64,000 nt of DNA, taken from assembly GCA_963807225.1 (NCBI GenBank), contig CAWEAD010000005.1, positions 1,400,875 to 1,464,874 on the forward strand. Reading direction: 5' to 3'. A program made the position numbers and the translations under genes. Numbering within the stretch: the first letter of the stretch is position 1; each line of letters begins with the position of its first letter. This document shows, one piece after another, positions 54,382 through 63,365 of this stretch. The notes under the pieces were generated by a model. That model was not told the origin of the DNA. It did not search any database and saw nothing but the letters and a program-made list of their open reading frames with translations. This stretch comes from JAGVGT01 sp963807225 (GTDB taxonomy: Bacteria; Desulfobacterota; Desulfobulbia; Desulfobulbales; JAGXFP01).

Positions 54382-55299
54382 TCAACCATAAACATCAATC
54401 CGGCTGGTCCCGGTCGGACCCGGGTTGTCCGCCCGGGCCGCTCTGGAGTCGATCGACATCATGACGCTCAGGAGCAGGATGCTCAGGATGGAGAAAAGGT
54501 ACAGCCTTTTGGCCCAGAGCCGGTCGTCGGAGGCCTTGAAGCCCGCCCAGGCCAGGCTAAGCCAGGACAGACCCAAAATGACCGCCGCCGCCAGATAGCC
54601 GTCACCGGTGTAACCACAGAAGCTCAGCATCAAGGTGGCCATGGTATAAGCCAGGACATAACCGAGGATGCGCCTTTTGGCGGCGGCTATCCCCAGCGTG
54701 ACCGGCCCCACCGGAATTGCCGCGGCGGCATAATCGTCGAAGCGGAAAATCCCGATGGCGTAGCAGTGGGACATCTGCCATAAGCTGAAAATCGCCAATA
54801 AGATCAACGCCCCCGGGTCGAAGCTGTTGGTGACCGCGCAGTATCCGGCCAGCGGCGGAGCGGCTCCCGCCAGACTGCCGACCAGAGCGGCGTAAACGGA
54901 ATGGCGTTTCAACCAGTAGCTGTATACCCCAACATAGATCGCAAAACCGGCCAGCACCATGGCAAAGGCCAGCAGGTTGGTTGTCGCCCAAAGCAGCGCT
55001 CCCCCGGTTATCCCCAGCAACGAACCATAGCCTACGGCAACGGGCAATGAGATTAGTCCCCTGGCCAGGGGGCGGTTGCGGGTCCGGAGCATTTTCAGGT
55101 CCAGGGATCTATCGATGCAATTGTTGAAGATGCAAGCGGAGGCGACGACCAGGCCCGTGCCGATGAGGATTGCCGACAGGAGGGCGATATCCACTCTCCC
55201 CTTCGACGCCAGCAGGAAGCCGCCGGCCGTGGCGACCAGGTTGCCGAAAAGGACTCCGGGCTTGGTGATCTGCAGATAGTTTTTGAGTCCCGAAGCCAT
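54382..55299 (-). CDS. cyoE: Heme O synthase (protoheme IX farnesyltransferase)
   Basis: 305-residue UbiA-superfamily membrane protein with eight to nine helices. The first Asp-rich motif NNCIDRSLDLKMLRTRNRP and the second, RFDDYAAAAIPV, match CyoE/CtaB. It transfers a farnesyl group to heme b to make heme O for copper oxidases. It is the last gene of a - operon with qNOR and a CyoA-like stub, 2 bases after the latter. No complete heme-copper oxidase is seen in the window. Confidence 0.93.
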   Translation of the reverse strand: MASGLKNYLQITKPGVLFGNLVATAGGFLLASKGRVDIALLSAILIGTGLVVASACIFNNCIDRSLDLKMLRTRNRPLARGLISLPVAVGYGSLLGITGGALLWATTNLLAFAMVLAGFAIYVGVYSYWLKRHSVYAALVGSLAGAAPPLAGYCAVTNSFDPGALILLAIFSLWQMSHCYAIGIFRFDDYAAAAIPVGPVTLGIAAAKRRILGYVLAYTMATLMLSFCGYTGDGYLAAAVILGLSWLSLAWAGFKASDDRLWAKRLYLFSILSILLLSVMMSIDSRAARADNPGPTGTSRIDVYG

Positions 55300-55301
55300 G
55301 C

Positions 55302-55514
55302 TCAGCCCAGCCGATAGTTCAGGTGGTACATGATCCAGATCGTCCCGCCGAAGAAGAGGGTCACGATCAGCATGAGCGCGAAGGCCGCGATGATGACAAA
55401 CCGCTCACTTTCACCGCTCGGTCCCTTGGGATTGAGCGGGACGTAATTGCGGCAGCCTGCCAAAAAGATGGCGGCAAGCATCCCCGGCACTCCGAAAAAT
55501 ACCAAACGGTTCAC
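55302..55514 (-). CDS. CyoA-like N-terminal lipoprotein stub
   Basis: 70-residue protein starting GTG 55514 (AAAGGAA upstream). A signal with lipobox IFLAGC is followed by LNPKGPSGESERFVIIAAF, a second membrane helix and a short end. This matches only the N-terminal hairpin of cytochrome bo-type subunit II (PKG...GE.ER...LMLIV); the cupredoxin domain is missing. It lies between qNOR and cyoE. It might be a dedicated small subunit or a relic. Confidence 0.7.
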   Translation of the reverse strand: MNRLVFFGVPGMLAAIFLAGCRNYVPLNPKGPSGESERFVIIAAFALMLIVTLFFGGTIWIMYHLNYRLG

Positions 55515-55524
55515 TTTTTTCCTT

Positions 55525-57819
55525 TCAGGTTTCCGCGCTGGCCGATTTCGCCGGTTTATCGAGGTATAAATAAGTCCTGGCCGCCGCCGCAACCAGGGGG
55601 ACGACACCCAGGAAGATGAAAACCAGGTCCCCCGGCATCCGCGCCCATTCCACGGCCCGCGACAGATCCCGGCTCAGATAGTCGAGTCCCCTGGCATGCC
55701 AGTAGCCGTGGCTAAGCACGTCGTAAAACTGCAACAGGCCGCCCGGGAAGAGACTTCCCAGCACCATGAGCAGAAGCCCCCCGTTCAAACCCCAGAAAGA
55801 AACGCGGATATATTTCTCGACCCGGACCCATTGGTCGTCGGCCAGAACCTGCCGGAAGGCCATGACCATCAGGGCGATGGCCTCCATGCCGAAGACCCCC
55901 ATGAGGGCGGAATGGCCATGGTTGGGGGTGAGAATGGTGCCGACCTCAAAGTAGCTGACCACCGGCAAGTTGATCAGGAAGCCGAAAATACCGGCCCCGA
56001 CGAAATTCCAGAATCCGACCGCCATCAGGAAATAGAAGGTCCATTTATGGGGAATAGCCAGCTCTTTACCGCACTCATCGCATTCGCCCCGGGTGAGCTT
56101 GATGAAACTCCAGGCATCCAGGGTCAGCAGGGTGAGCGGTACCACCTCCATGGCCGAAAACAGCGACGAGAGGGCAAGGTTGAAGGTCGACTGTCCGGTC
56201 CAATACCAATGGTGGCCGGTACCGATGATGCCGGCGCCGAGAAAGAGAATGGCGTCGAGATAGATGATCCTGGTCGCGGTCTGCTTGGAGACTACGCCGA
56301 GCCGGAAGAAGGTCACCGCCACCATGGCGGTGACGAAAAGTTCAAAAAATCCCTCGACCCAGAGGTGAATGATCCAGAAGCGCCAGTTGTCCACCATGGT
56401 GTAATCGGTGGTGCTGCCGAAGAAAAAGGCCGGCAGATAAAAGAAGGGAATGGCAAAGGCCGCCAGCAGGAAAAGCCAGGCGATCTCACTGCGGCCAGGG
56501 TCACGCAGGGCGGGAAGCAGGGCCCGGAATACCAGAAAAACCCAGTAGAGCAAGGCGGCGGCCAGGAGGAACTGCCAGCCCCGGCCGATTTCGAGAAATT
56601 CCCAGCCCTGGTTTCCGATCCAGAACCACATGGTCCCCAGCCAATGATTGATGCCCAGCCATTCTCCGAGCAGGCTGCCGACGGCCACCAGAATCAGCAG
56701 GCCGAAGAGGATGTTCGTGCCCCCGACCTGCCGGGCCGGTTCCTTCATGCCGATGGCCTGGGCCAGGATCAGCCCCCCCGCGACATAGCTGGTGGCGATC
56801 CAGAAGATAGCCAGCTGCAGATGCCAGGTCCGCAGGATATTGCTGGGCAGGATCGACGAAAGATCGAAGCCGTAGAAGGTGCCGGGATCGGCCCGGTAAT
56901 GGCCGACAGCCCCGCCCACCAGAACCTGCAGCAGAAAAAGCAGGGAGACCACGACAAAAAACTTGATGGTGGCCCGCTGGCCCGGACTGGCCGAACCGGG
57001 CAGCATGGACGGATGGACATGCTGCTTTTCCCCCTGCCAGCCCAGGTAGTCGAATTTGCCGAAGGCAAAGAGAACCAGCGCCGTGCCGGCCAGCAGGGTG
57101 ATCAGGCTCAGGGCGCTCCAAAATATCGATTCGCCGGTCAGGGTGTTGCCGGCCAGGGGGTCGTAGGGGAAATTATTGGTATACGAATAGTTTTTACCCG
57201 GCCGCTCGGTCACCGAGGCCCAGGCGGCCCAGGCAAAAAAGGAGGTGAGCTGGCGAAGCTCCTCGGGATTGTCAATGAAGTCCTTCCGCAACCCGCCATT
57301 GGCGGCCGGGTCCGTGAAATAATCGCGCCAGCGGCCAATCTGCCGCGCAAAGGAAACCTCTTCCGCTTCCTTGAAGAGCAGGGTGCCGGTGGCGGAATCG
57401 TATTGATTGGTTTTCAGAAGGGTAGGTACGGCGGTTTGAACCGTTTCCGTTTCCAGCGGTCCGAGCAGTTTTCGTTCTATGCCGTAAACCTCAAGCGCCA
57501 GCAGATCGGCGGCGTCCGTGGCCAGACCGTGCAGATAGTCGGCGCTGAAGTCCGGGCCGAGATAGGCGCCATGCCCCCAGATCGAGCCATTATCCATCAA
57601 GCCGTATTGCAAAAATACCTGCTGGCCGGCGCGGATATCGGCGCCGGTGAAAACCGTCCGTCCGGCTGAGTTCACCACCAGTCGCGGAATGGGAGGGCCC
57701 TCCCGGTAGGCGCGCACTCCTATCCAGATCAGCACCGCGAACCCGACGACCATGGTTATTGCAACTCCCCAGACCCACCGTCGGGAAATTCGCTCACCGG
57801 CTTGATCCGAACTATTCAT
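55525..57819 (-). CDS. norZ: Quinol-dependent nitric oxide reductase (qNOR)
   Basis: 764-residue single-chain NO reductase: an N-terminal cytochrome-c-like periplasmic domain without haem (about 35-230) fused to a 12-helix NorB domain. Ligand motifs RTWHLQLAIFW, IIHLWVEGFFE, GTGHHWYWTG and NHGHSALMGVFGMEAIA are intact, so FeB and haem sites are present. It reduces NO to N2O using quinol, probably for NO detoxification. AGGAGG lies before the ATG. First gene of the operon with the CyoA-like stub and cyoE. Confidence 0.95.
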   Translation of the reverse strand: MNSSDQAGERISRRWVWGVAITMVVGFAVLIWIGVRAYREGPPIPRLVVNSAGRTVFTGADIRAGQQVFLQYGLMDNGSIWGHGAYLGPDFSADYLHGLATDAADLLALEVYGIERKLLGPLETETVQTAVPTLLKTNQYDSATGTLLFKEAEEVSFARQIGRWRDYFTDPAANGGLRKDFIDNPEELRQLTSFFAWAAWASVTERPGKNYSYTNNFPYDPLAGNTLTGESIFWSALSLITLLAGTALVLFAFGKFDYLGWQGEKQHVHPSMLPGSASPGQRATIKFFVVVSLLFLLQVLVGGAVGHYRADPGTFYGFDLSSILPSNILRTWHLQLAIFWIATSYVAGGLILAQAIGMKEPARQVGGTNILFGLLILVAVGSLLGEWLGINHWLGTMWFWIGNQGWEFLEIGRGWQFLLAAALLYWVFLVFRALLPALRDPGRSEIAWLFLLAAFAIPFFYLPAFFFGSTTDYTMVDNWRFWIIHLWVEGFFELFVTAMVAVTFFRLGVVSKQTATRIIYLDAILFLGAGIIGTGHHWYWTGQSTFNLALSSLFSAMEVVPLTLLTLDAWSFIKLTRGECDECGKELAIPHKWTFYFLMAVGFWNFVGAGIFGFLINLPVVSYFEVGTILTPNHGHSALMGVFGMEAIALMVMAFRQVLADDQWVRVEKYIRVSFWGLNGGLLLMVLGSLFPGGLLQFYDVLSHGYWHARGLDYLSRDLSRAVEWARMPGDLVFIFLGVVPLVAAAARTYLYLDKPAKSASAET

Positions 57820-58107
57820 CGGTATTTCCTCCTGCCTGGATGTTTATTAACGGCATCCCTTGTCTGAGCCTGAGAAAGCGGCATTGCTAGTGTCCCGTTT
57901 GGGAAGTAGTGTTCGGTAATTGTCGAGGCATCGTGGTCCATGGCAAGGCGCTTAAACGAAGGCATGGCAGCGCTATATTGAGTTTTCGGCAACGCAGCCA
58001 GGGGCCGCGAGGTCCGGCAAATACTACCCGGGACTATCCAAACGGGACATCAGGTCGCGGAGTAAAACTTGGCGATTGGCTGCCCGGGCTTGGCCTTGCG
58101 GCTATTA

Positions 58108-58782
58108 TCAGTTCGCTTCACCGAGGGTTTTTTCGCCGGGCTGCCAGTTCAGGGGGCAGAGGCCGCCGGTCTGGAGGCCGCCCAGAACCCGGAGCGCTTC
58201 GTCAATGCTCCGCCCGACATTGAGGTTCTGCACCACTTCGTATTGGATCACCCCCTGAGGGTCGATCATGAAGAGGCCACGCAGGGCCACGCCCGTCTCT
58301 TCCTCCAGGACGCCGTAGTCCCGGGCGGTCTTCTTGGTGAAATCGGCCAGCAGGGGATAGCGCATCTCGCCCAGGTCGCCGCGTTCGATCCAGGCCAGGT
58401 GGGAGTATTTGCTGTCGGTGGAGACCCCGACGATCTCGGCGCCCAGTTTCTTGAAGGAATCGAGCGCCGCGTTGAAGCCTCTGATCTCAGTGGGGCAGAC
58501 AAAGGTGAAGTCGGCCGGGTAGAAGAAGAGGACCAGCCATTTTCCCTTGTAATCCGCCAATTTGATCTGTTTGAATTCCTTGTCCGCATCGGTGCTCACC
58601 ACCCCTTCCAGGCTGAAGTCCGGGGCCGGGTTGCCGACCCGGGCGGTTTGGCGATGGGGTTCCCGATCGCGATGTTCCCGGTTTACGGCCTGCTCGTTGT
58701 TCGCCAGGGCAAGTGACTGGCTGGCGACCGGCAGGATCAACAGGGCGGCGATAAAGAGGGCTTTGGGCAAAAAGTTATTCAT
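58108..58782 (-). CDS. Exported 2-Cys peroxiredoxin (AhpC/Prx1-like)
   Basis: 224-residue typical 2-Cys peroxiredoxin with a cleavable signal peptide (residues 1-27, ending ALA-N), which is unusual for this family. Peroxidatic Cys96 lies in DFTFVCPTE and resolving Cys209 in GGLCPLNWQPG. It should reduce peroxides in the periplasm. Its start is 235 bases from the divergent start of an exported glutaredoxin-like gene, a possible reducing partner. Confidence 0.88.
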   Translation of the reverse strand: MNNFLPKALFIAALLILPVASQSLALANNEQAVNREHRDREPHRQTARVGNPAPDFSLEGVVSTDADKEFKQIKLADYKGKWLVLFFYPADFTFVCPTEIRGFNAALDSFKKLGAEIVGVSTDSKYSHLAWIERGDLGEMRYPLLADFTKKTARDYGVLEEETGVALRGLFMIDPQGVIQYEVVQNLNVGRSIDEALRVLGGLQTGGLCPLNWQPGEKTLGEAN

Positions 58783-59017
58783 GGCGGACTCCCGAAGGTG
58801 GATGGATTGACCCGGCCGGATGCCTGCCGGGGTTTATTCATTCTATCTAAGTAGAGAGACGAAGCAAGAAGATATCATAGCTCGGCGAAGCAGATTGCCG
58901 ACCGACCCCGGTTGACCTCCTTGCCGGCCCGGTGATAGGATCAGCCAGAATAAGCCCTTGGCGCAGGGAACGGCCGAGCTGCGAGAATTGATGAATTTTA
59001 CGGTTAAGGAGACAAAG

Positions 59018-59413
59018 ATGGCGAAAATTGTCCTGCTGATCCTCAGTCTGATCTGCTTTGTTGCCCCGGCCCTGGCCGGGGACATCCCGGCTGCCGCACC
59101 CCCCAAGACCATCCTGACCCCGGAGCTGACCACACCCAAGGAGCAACCCCGGGTGCTTATCTACACCCTCTCCACCTGCCCCCACTGCAAGGAAGCCAAG
59201 CGTTTCATGCGGGAAAACCACATTCCCTTCAGCGAAAAGGAAGTCGGCGACAACAGCGCCAACATGGCCGAACTTTTAAAGATTTTCGACGAAATGGGAG
59301 TACCGAAAATGGAGCGGGGGGTGCCGTTGATCATTGTCGACGGCAGCGTCAAGATCCAGGGTTTCGACAAGAAAAAACTGCTGAAAGCGCTTGAGAATCC
59401 CCCCAAGTCTTAA
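59018..59413 (+). CDS. Exported glutaredoxin-like thiol protein
   Basis: 131-residue protein with a signal peptide (1-20, ending ALA-G) and a glutaredoxin/thioredoxin fold. The active site Cys54-Pro-His-Cys57, cis-Pro in RGVPLII and the C-terminal DGSVKIQGFDKKKL are present. CPHC is common in periplasmic Dsb-type oxidoreductases and glutaredoxin-like proteins. TAAGGAG precedes ATG 59018. Divergent from the exported peroxiredoxin. Reductant unknown. Confidence 0.85.
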   Translation: MAKIVLLILSLICFVAPALAGDIPAAAPPKTILTPELTTPKEQPRVLIYTLSTCPHCKEAKRFMRENHIPFSEKEVGDNSANMAELLKIFDEMGVPKMERGVPLIIVDGSVKIQGFDKKKLLKALENPPKS

Positions 59414-59480
59414 GAAGTGGCTGGGATCGGTCTACCGCAGGGCCACCGTCGGCAGTCGAGTGGAAAGCGGCCCTGTGGCT

Positions 59481-59831
59481 TTAAAAATCGAGCGGACTCC
59501 TGGGCTCCTTGATGGTGGAGCTTTTCACGGTGTGGGTGTAGATCATCGTGGTTTTCAGATCGCTGTGGCCGAGCAGTTCCTGGATGGTGCGGATATCGTA
59601 ATTGGCCTGGAGCAGATGGCTGGCGAAACTGTGCCGGAAGGTGTGGGCCGATGCCCGTTTGGTAAGCCGCGCCTTGGATACAGCCATCCGGAGGGCCTTC
59701 TGGACGTGGGTTTCGTGAAGGTGGTAACGCGGTATTCCCCGGTAGCCACCACCTTGGTCAGGCCGAGTCAGGGTCTTCGAGAATAACGCGGAGCCGGGCT
59801 TTGCTCTTAGAAGTTGCGGCGGGCTTTTCAA
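59481..59831 (-). pseudogene. intI: Second integron integrase C-terminal fragment
   Basis: Open frame whose part from about 59770 down to 59481 is an IntI catalytic end: YHLHETHVQKAL, HTFRHSFASHLL (box II His and Arg), QELLGHSDLKTTMIYTH (nucleophile Tyr) and the IntI-type ending RSPLDF. The N-terminal domains are missing, so it cannot act alone. It overlaps the 3' end of the first integrase by 74 bases but differs from it at about one residue in three, so it is not a recent duplicate. Confidence 0.85.
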
Positions 59832-61275
59832 ACTCTTTCACGGTCGTAACCGGCACGCAGTGGGTATAGATCATGGTGGTCTTCAGGCTGGCGTGGCCCA
59901 GCTTGGTTTGAATGGTGCGGATGTCGTAGCCGGCCTGGAGCAGGTGGGTGGCGTAGGAATGGCGGAAGGTGTGGGCGGTGACCCGCTTGGGGATCTGCGC
60001 CTTGCGTACGGCAATATGCAGCGCTCTCTGCAGCAATGTTTCGTGGATGTGGGCCCGCCGTCGCTGGCCGCTTTCCTCCACCAGCGTCAGGTCCTTCTGC
60101 GGGAAGAACCACTGGTGTACCAGTTCCTTCGGTGCCTTGGGATACTTCCGTTCCACCGCATCGTCAAGGAATACCCCGTCGTAGCCATCCGCCAGATCCT
60201 TTTCGTGCAATCGCCTGCACCCTTTCGTCTGTTTGTGCAAAGCGTCCATGATCGTCACCGGCATCGGCACGGTCCGGTCCTTCTTCCCCTTGCCGTGCAC
60301 CGTCAGAATCTCCGGCGTCGAAATTGAAATCCCGCACCCGCAGTTGCAGACACTCGAACAGCCGCAAACCGCAACCGAACAACAGCTGCACGATCAGTTT
60401 GTGGGGGTGGAAGAGATCGGCCAGGATGGCATCGATCTCCGGACGGGACAGCACCACCGGTACATACTAGCGACTTCTTCGCCCGCGGCACGTCGCGCAG
60501 TTCTCCGAATTCCCGCTTCAGGGCGTGGCGGAACAGAAACAGGAGCGAATTGAACGCCTGGTTCTGGGTGGAGGCGGCGACATGGCACTTCACCGCCAGG
60601 AAGGTCAGGTATTCTTTGACGTCGGAAGTGGTCAGATCCCGGGGCGCTTTATTCTTCAGAAAACGTTGAAATTTACGCGCCCAGAGGGCATAGCTGCAGG
60701 GTCTTCCTTGAGTAGTGGCGTAATTTGATCTCGTCGGCCATTGCCGTAAGCACTGCATCCGATTTCGGGTGAATCGGAGGTTACCGTATACCCCTCTACT
60801 GAAAAGTTCGATCTGCTGGCGGCAAATCTCCTCGGTGGCGGTGTCGGTGCCGCCGAATCAGCCGGTTTCGCAACTGTATACTCGGTTTTCCGTTCCGCCT
60901 GTTTGGTGGGTTGAACTTGCTTTAAGCCGTCGGTGGGGAGAGATTCAGGTGCTGTTACGCCACTTGTCCCTTCGTCCGCGGCTGAAGCATCCCCCTCACC
61001 TCTTTGCATCTCCTCATAGAGCGAAACAGCATGGGCAGCACATTTGAGCAGTGCCTCGGATTGTTTCTTGCTCCGCAACTTATCCGTAAAGAGGCGCACC
61101 CGTTCGGGTAGCTGTTCCGGCACCGGATACTTGTCACAGAAATCGGAGATAAAATCGTAACCATTTTTTGTACTCCGCATACCTGGGCTACCTCGATCCC
61201 GCGCGACTTCAGGTAAGCAATATACCGAAGGAATTCAACCTTGGGAATCAGAATCAAAACAATCTCCTTTGACAC
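59758..61275 (-). pseudogene. intI: Integron integrase IntI, frameshifted
   Basis: Tyrosine recombinase of the integron class, readable only by changing frame at least five times (near 61175, 60755, 60700, 60465, 60310). Recognisable parts: MADEIKLRHYSRKTLQ, YALWARKFQRFLKN, ASTQNQAFNSLLFLFRH, LLFGCGLRLFECLQLRVRDF (box I Arg), HGKGKKDRTVPMP, YPKAPKELVHQWFFP (IntI-specific patch), HTFRHSYATHLL and KTTMIYTH (nucleophile Tyr). All catalytic residues survive. The first part is an N-terminal extension with a charged linker. The likely start is TTG 61258 after AAGGAG. Transcribed away from the cassettes, the usual integron layout. Confidence 0.88.
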
Positions 61276-61760
61276 AAAATCATTGTCAGTATAAGGTGCA
61301 TTCCTGTCGAATTTTTTCGGGATTTGGCTAAATAGATCACTTCAAGTAAGTCGAAGAAAACGGCAATCTTTCTATGAAAACCTGATGGAGTTGAAGCTTT
61401 CAGGATAATAGTTCAAATAGAATGTTATATATCTTGTGATAGTAAGAAAATACAACATGTTATGTCAATCATGTTTTCTAAAAAATGTTTTAAAAACTAT
61501 TCGTCGGATACGTAACAATTTCAAAGATAAAATGTTTTCGGACATCATTCCTTCGTAACCAATCACGGGATACGGCGCCAAGTTTCGGCCCATCTCTCAT
61601 TCAGTAAGAAATTGCAGGATACCGGAGATGCAGATAGCGAGTTTACGAGAACTGCGAGGCATCGGGCTGCAAGGTTACTTGTGTACATGAGCAGGCCAAT
61701 AATACAACGGATTCGTTGCCCTGAGTTCGCTTACATTCCAACAATGCCGGCGGGAGGATC
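61276..61760. other. AT-rich region upstream of intI (candidate attI side)
   Basis: 485 bases without a recognised gene between the integrase start and the next remnant. In integrons this position holds attI and the integrase promoter. The DNA is AT-rich in 61430-61550 and has short CATGTT repeats. No attI consensus could be identified with confidence, and no LexA box was seen. Confidence 0.4.
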
Positions 61761-62115
61761 ATGCTGAAGGAGATGAAGGCATACGGCCACTTTGAAACCG
61801 GGCCAGAAGGGAACGCAGCGACTGATGTCGCGTTTTGGTGATGCGCTGGTCTGTGTCCGCTATCGGTATGATGAACGAACAGGCGACAACCTGACGACAG
61901 CGGAAATCATCGTGGATAGACGGCCCCGGTTGGCCGGGCGGCACCGGGATGCGGACATGGTTGCGGTCAGCCATTTCCTAAGAACGAAACTGAACTGAGG
62001 GAAAAGCTGAAAAGAGCCGGGGGGCACTAGAAGTCGGAGGAACGGATATTCGTGGGTCTGTTTTGGAGCGATTCGGGGTGACACGACACTGGTGGAACGA
62101 ATCGTTAAAGAGTAG
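61761..62115 (+). pseudogene. Remnant of a small conserved gene, frameshifted
   Basis: The central frame encodes LKPGQKGTQRLMSRFGDALVC then VRYRYD...TTAEIIVD, resembling a short conserved protein common in proteobacterial genomes (KPGQ.GT..L...YGDRLVCVRYRYD...KTVELIVE). The start (ATG 61761 after GGGAGG) and the end (GAIRGDTTLVERIVKE) lie in other frames. At least two small indels break it. Function of the family is unknown to me. Confidence 0.55.
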
Positions 62116-62176
62116 TCGGTGGACCGATGTTCCATGTGAAATGAACAAAAAGACGGTGCAAGTTTCCTGTGAATAA

Positions 62177-62304
62177 GTCACCTATATCGGTTACCGTTTT
62201 TCCCCGGGGAAAATGGCTGAAGTAACGTATATGGGTGACCGGGAGGCCACTTATATAAGTCACCGGTAACGTATATAGGTGCCAAGTCACTTATATACGG
62301 ATAC
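62177..62304. repeat. Array of five 18-19 bp TATAT-centred palindromes
   Basis: Five related imperfect palindromes: GTCACCTATATCGGTTAC (62177), GTAACGTATATGGGTGAC (62222), GCCACTTATATAAGTCAC (62246), GTAACGTATATAGGTGCC (62266) and GTCACTTATATACGGATAC (62286). The last three are spaced 20 bases centre to centre, about two helical turns. This regular array looks like a set of binding sites for a dimeric protein, for instance a transposase or regulator, located at the left edge of the cassette array. Confidence 0.7.
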
Positions 62305-62318
62305 CTATAATCAAGTCG

Positions 62319-63323
62319 TTAACTTGAATAAAAGGGAGAGAATAAATGAAAAAGTTAGTTACCATCGGGTTTGGTATTACCCTTATTCTTGCAGGCTGCT
62401 TTACGACTCAAGGACCGAACGGTTAAGTGTTGCGAATACCAATGATACGCCGAAGGACTGTTCTTTTAACTCTATTCAGGGAAAAGAGTTTGTTTTTCGC
62501 AAGCAGTCACCGTCACTTCAAAAATATGGCTATATGTCTTGGGAAAAATCACCTGATATAAGCGGCCAGAAGCTTGATTATTCTGGCTATGTAAACAAAC
62601 ATGGCAAGGTTAAAGATCAGATTGTAACTGGTAAGTACAGCTCAAAATGGTTTGTGGCTGTTACAGACAGCGAAACCATCTATTCAAGTGCTCGTAGCGG
62701 AAGTGGTCAAAAGTCAGTTGACGATCTTGAGAAGTTTACAGGTATTTATTTTGTTAAAACACTTGAAAAAGCCAAATCATTGATGGGTAAAGATATATGG
62801 ACGAGCGTTCCATTTGGAGTAAAAAAGGCTAGGTACTTTTTACAACAGATCCAAATGTTTCATACCCAAAGGTAATTTAGATCGTCTACATGTTATTGAT
62901 ATTGATACGACGGCATATGGACATACTTTTGGCGCTGTTCCTTTTTTTCTTGTTGTTAAAACAGAATCAGGTAAAGAATGTTTGCTTCCTTAATCATCAA
63001 AGGATTTTCACTCAATCAAATCCCATCAAACCAGACTGGGATAATTCAATTGTTAAATTAATAAAAGAACAAAAAATAAAAGTTGGTATGACTGAAGAAC
63101 AAGCATTGCTTTCATGGGGTCCACCACAGAAAAATAATAAGTCAGTTGGCTCATATGGTGTTCATGAACAGTGGGTTTATGGTAATGGTCAGTATTTATA
63201 CTTTGAAAACAAGGTGTTGACGAGCTTTCAAACATCACAGTAAAAATGGTCTAACAATGGCATCGTGTGGGACTGTCAACCGCGCCGCTTCGCTTTGCGG
63301 TTGCCAGCCCCACATGCCAGCCG
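62319..63323 (+). mobile_element. Integron gene cassette 1
   Basis: The left junction is the G/TT in GTTAACT at 62318-62324, 27 bases before a gene start. The right junction is the G/TT in the attC site (GTTACAC, 63323-63329). One broken lipoprotein gene fills the unit. The right end is well supported by the attC; the left end is inferred. Confidence 0.6.
62346..63243 (+). pseudogene. Cassette-encoded lipoprotein, frameshifted
   Basis: The frame starts ATG 62346 with a lipoprotein signal (LVTIGFGITLILAGC) and stops after 26 codons. Continuation is readable in other frames: LSVANTNDTPKDCSFNSIQG, GKYSSKWFVAVTDSETIY, then DRLHVIDIDTTAYGHTFGAV and finally KVGMTEEQALLSWGPPQ with EQWVYGNGQYLYFENKVL. 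The ending resembles the SmpA/BamE-like fold common in small lipoproteins. At least three frame changes are needed. AT-rich. GGGAGAG precedes the ATG. Confidence 0.7.
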
Positions 63324-63329
63324 TTACAC
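63249..63329 (+). repeat. attC recombination site
   Basis: Classic attC layout: outer core GTCTAAC (63249-63255) and GTTACAC (63323-63329). Between them the arms TGGCATCGTGTGGGACTG-TCAACCGC and GCGGTTG-CCAG-CCCCACATGCCA pair almost perfectly, with a few unpaired bases. It starts 6 bases after the lipoprotein stop codon. Short enough and regular enough to be a functional substrate. Confidence 0.85.
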
Positions 63330-63365
63330 AGCAACGATGCACCGATTTAAATATAGGAATAAACC

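Noticed and set aside
55696..57669. 657-codon open frame on + opposite the qNOR gene
   Set aside because: Antisense reading of a GC-rich membrane-protein gene; no start site, low-complexity Gly/Gln/Glu-rich translation.
55525..57819. Nitric oxide dismutase instead of qNOR
   Set aside because: The FeB and haem ligand motifs (HLWVEGFFE, GTGHHWYWTG) appear canonical for qNOR, so dismutation is not supported.
59758..60758. Interpretation as XerC/D rather than integron integrase
   Set aside because: The patch YPKAPKELVHQWFFP between boxes I and II is specific to integron integrases and absent from Xer proteins.
62279..62875. 198-codon frame across the lipoprotein region read as one gene
   Set aside because: Its N-terminus is out of frame with the lipoprotein signal at 62346; the frame is an accident of indels.
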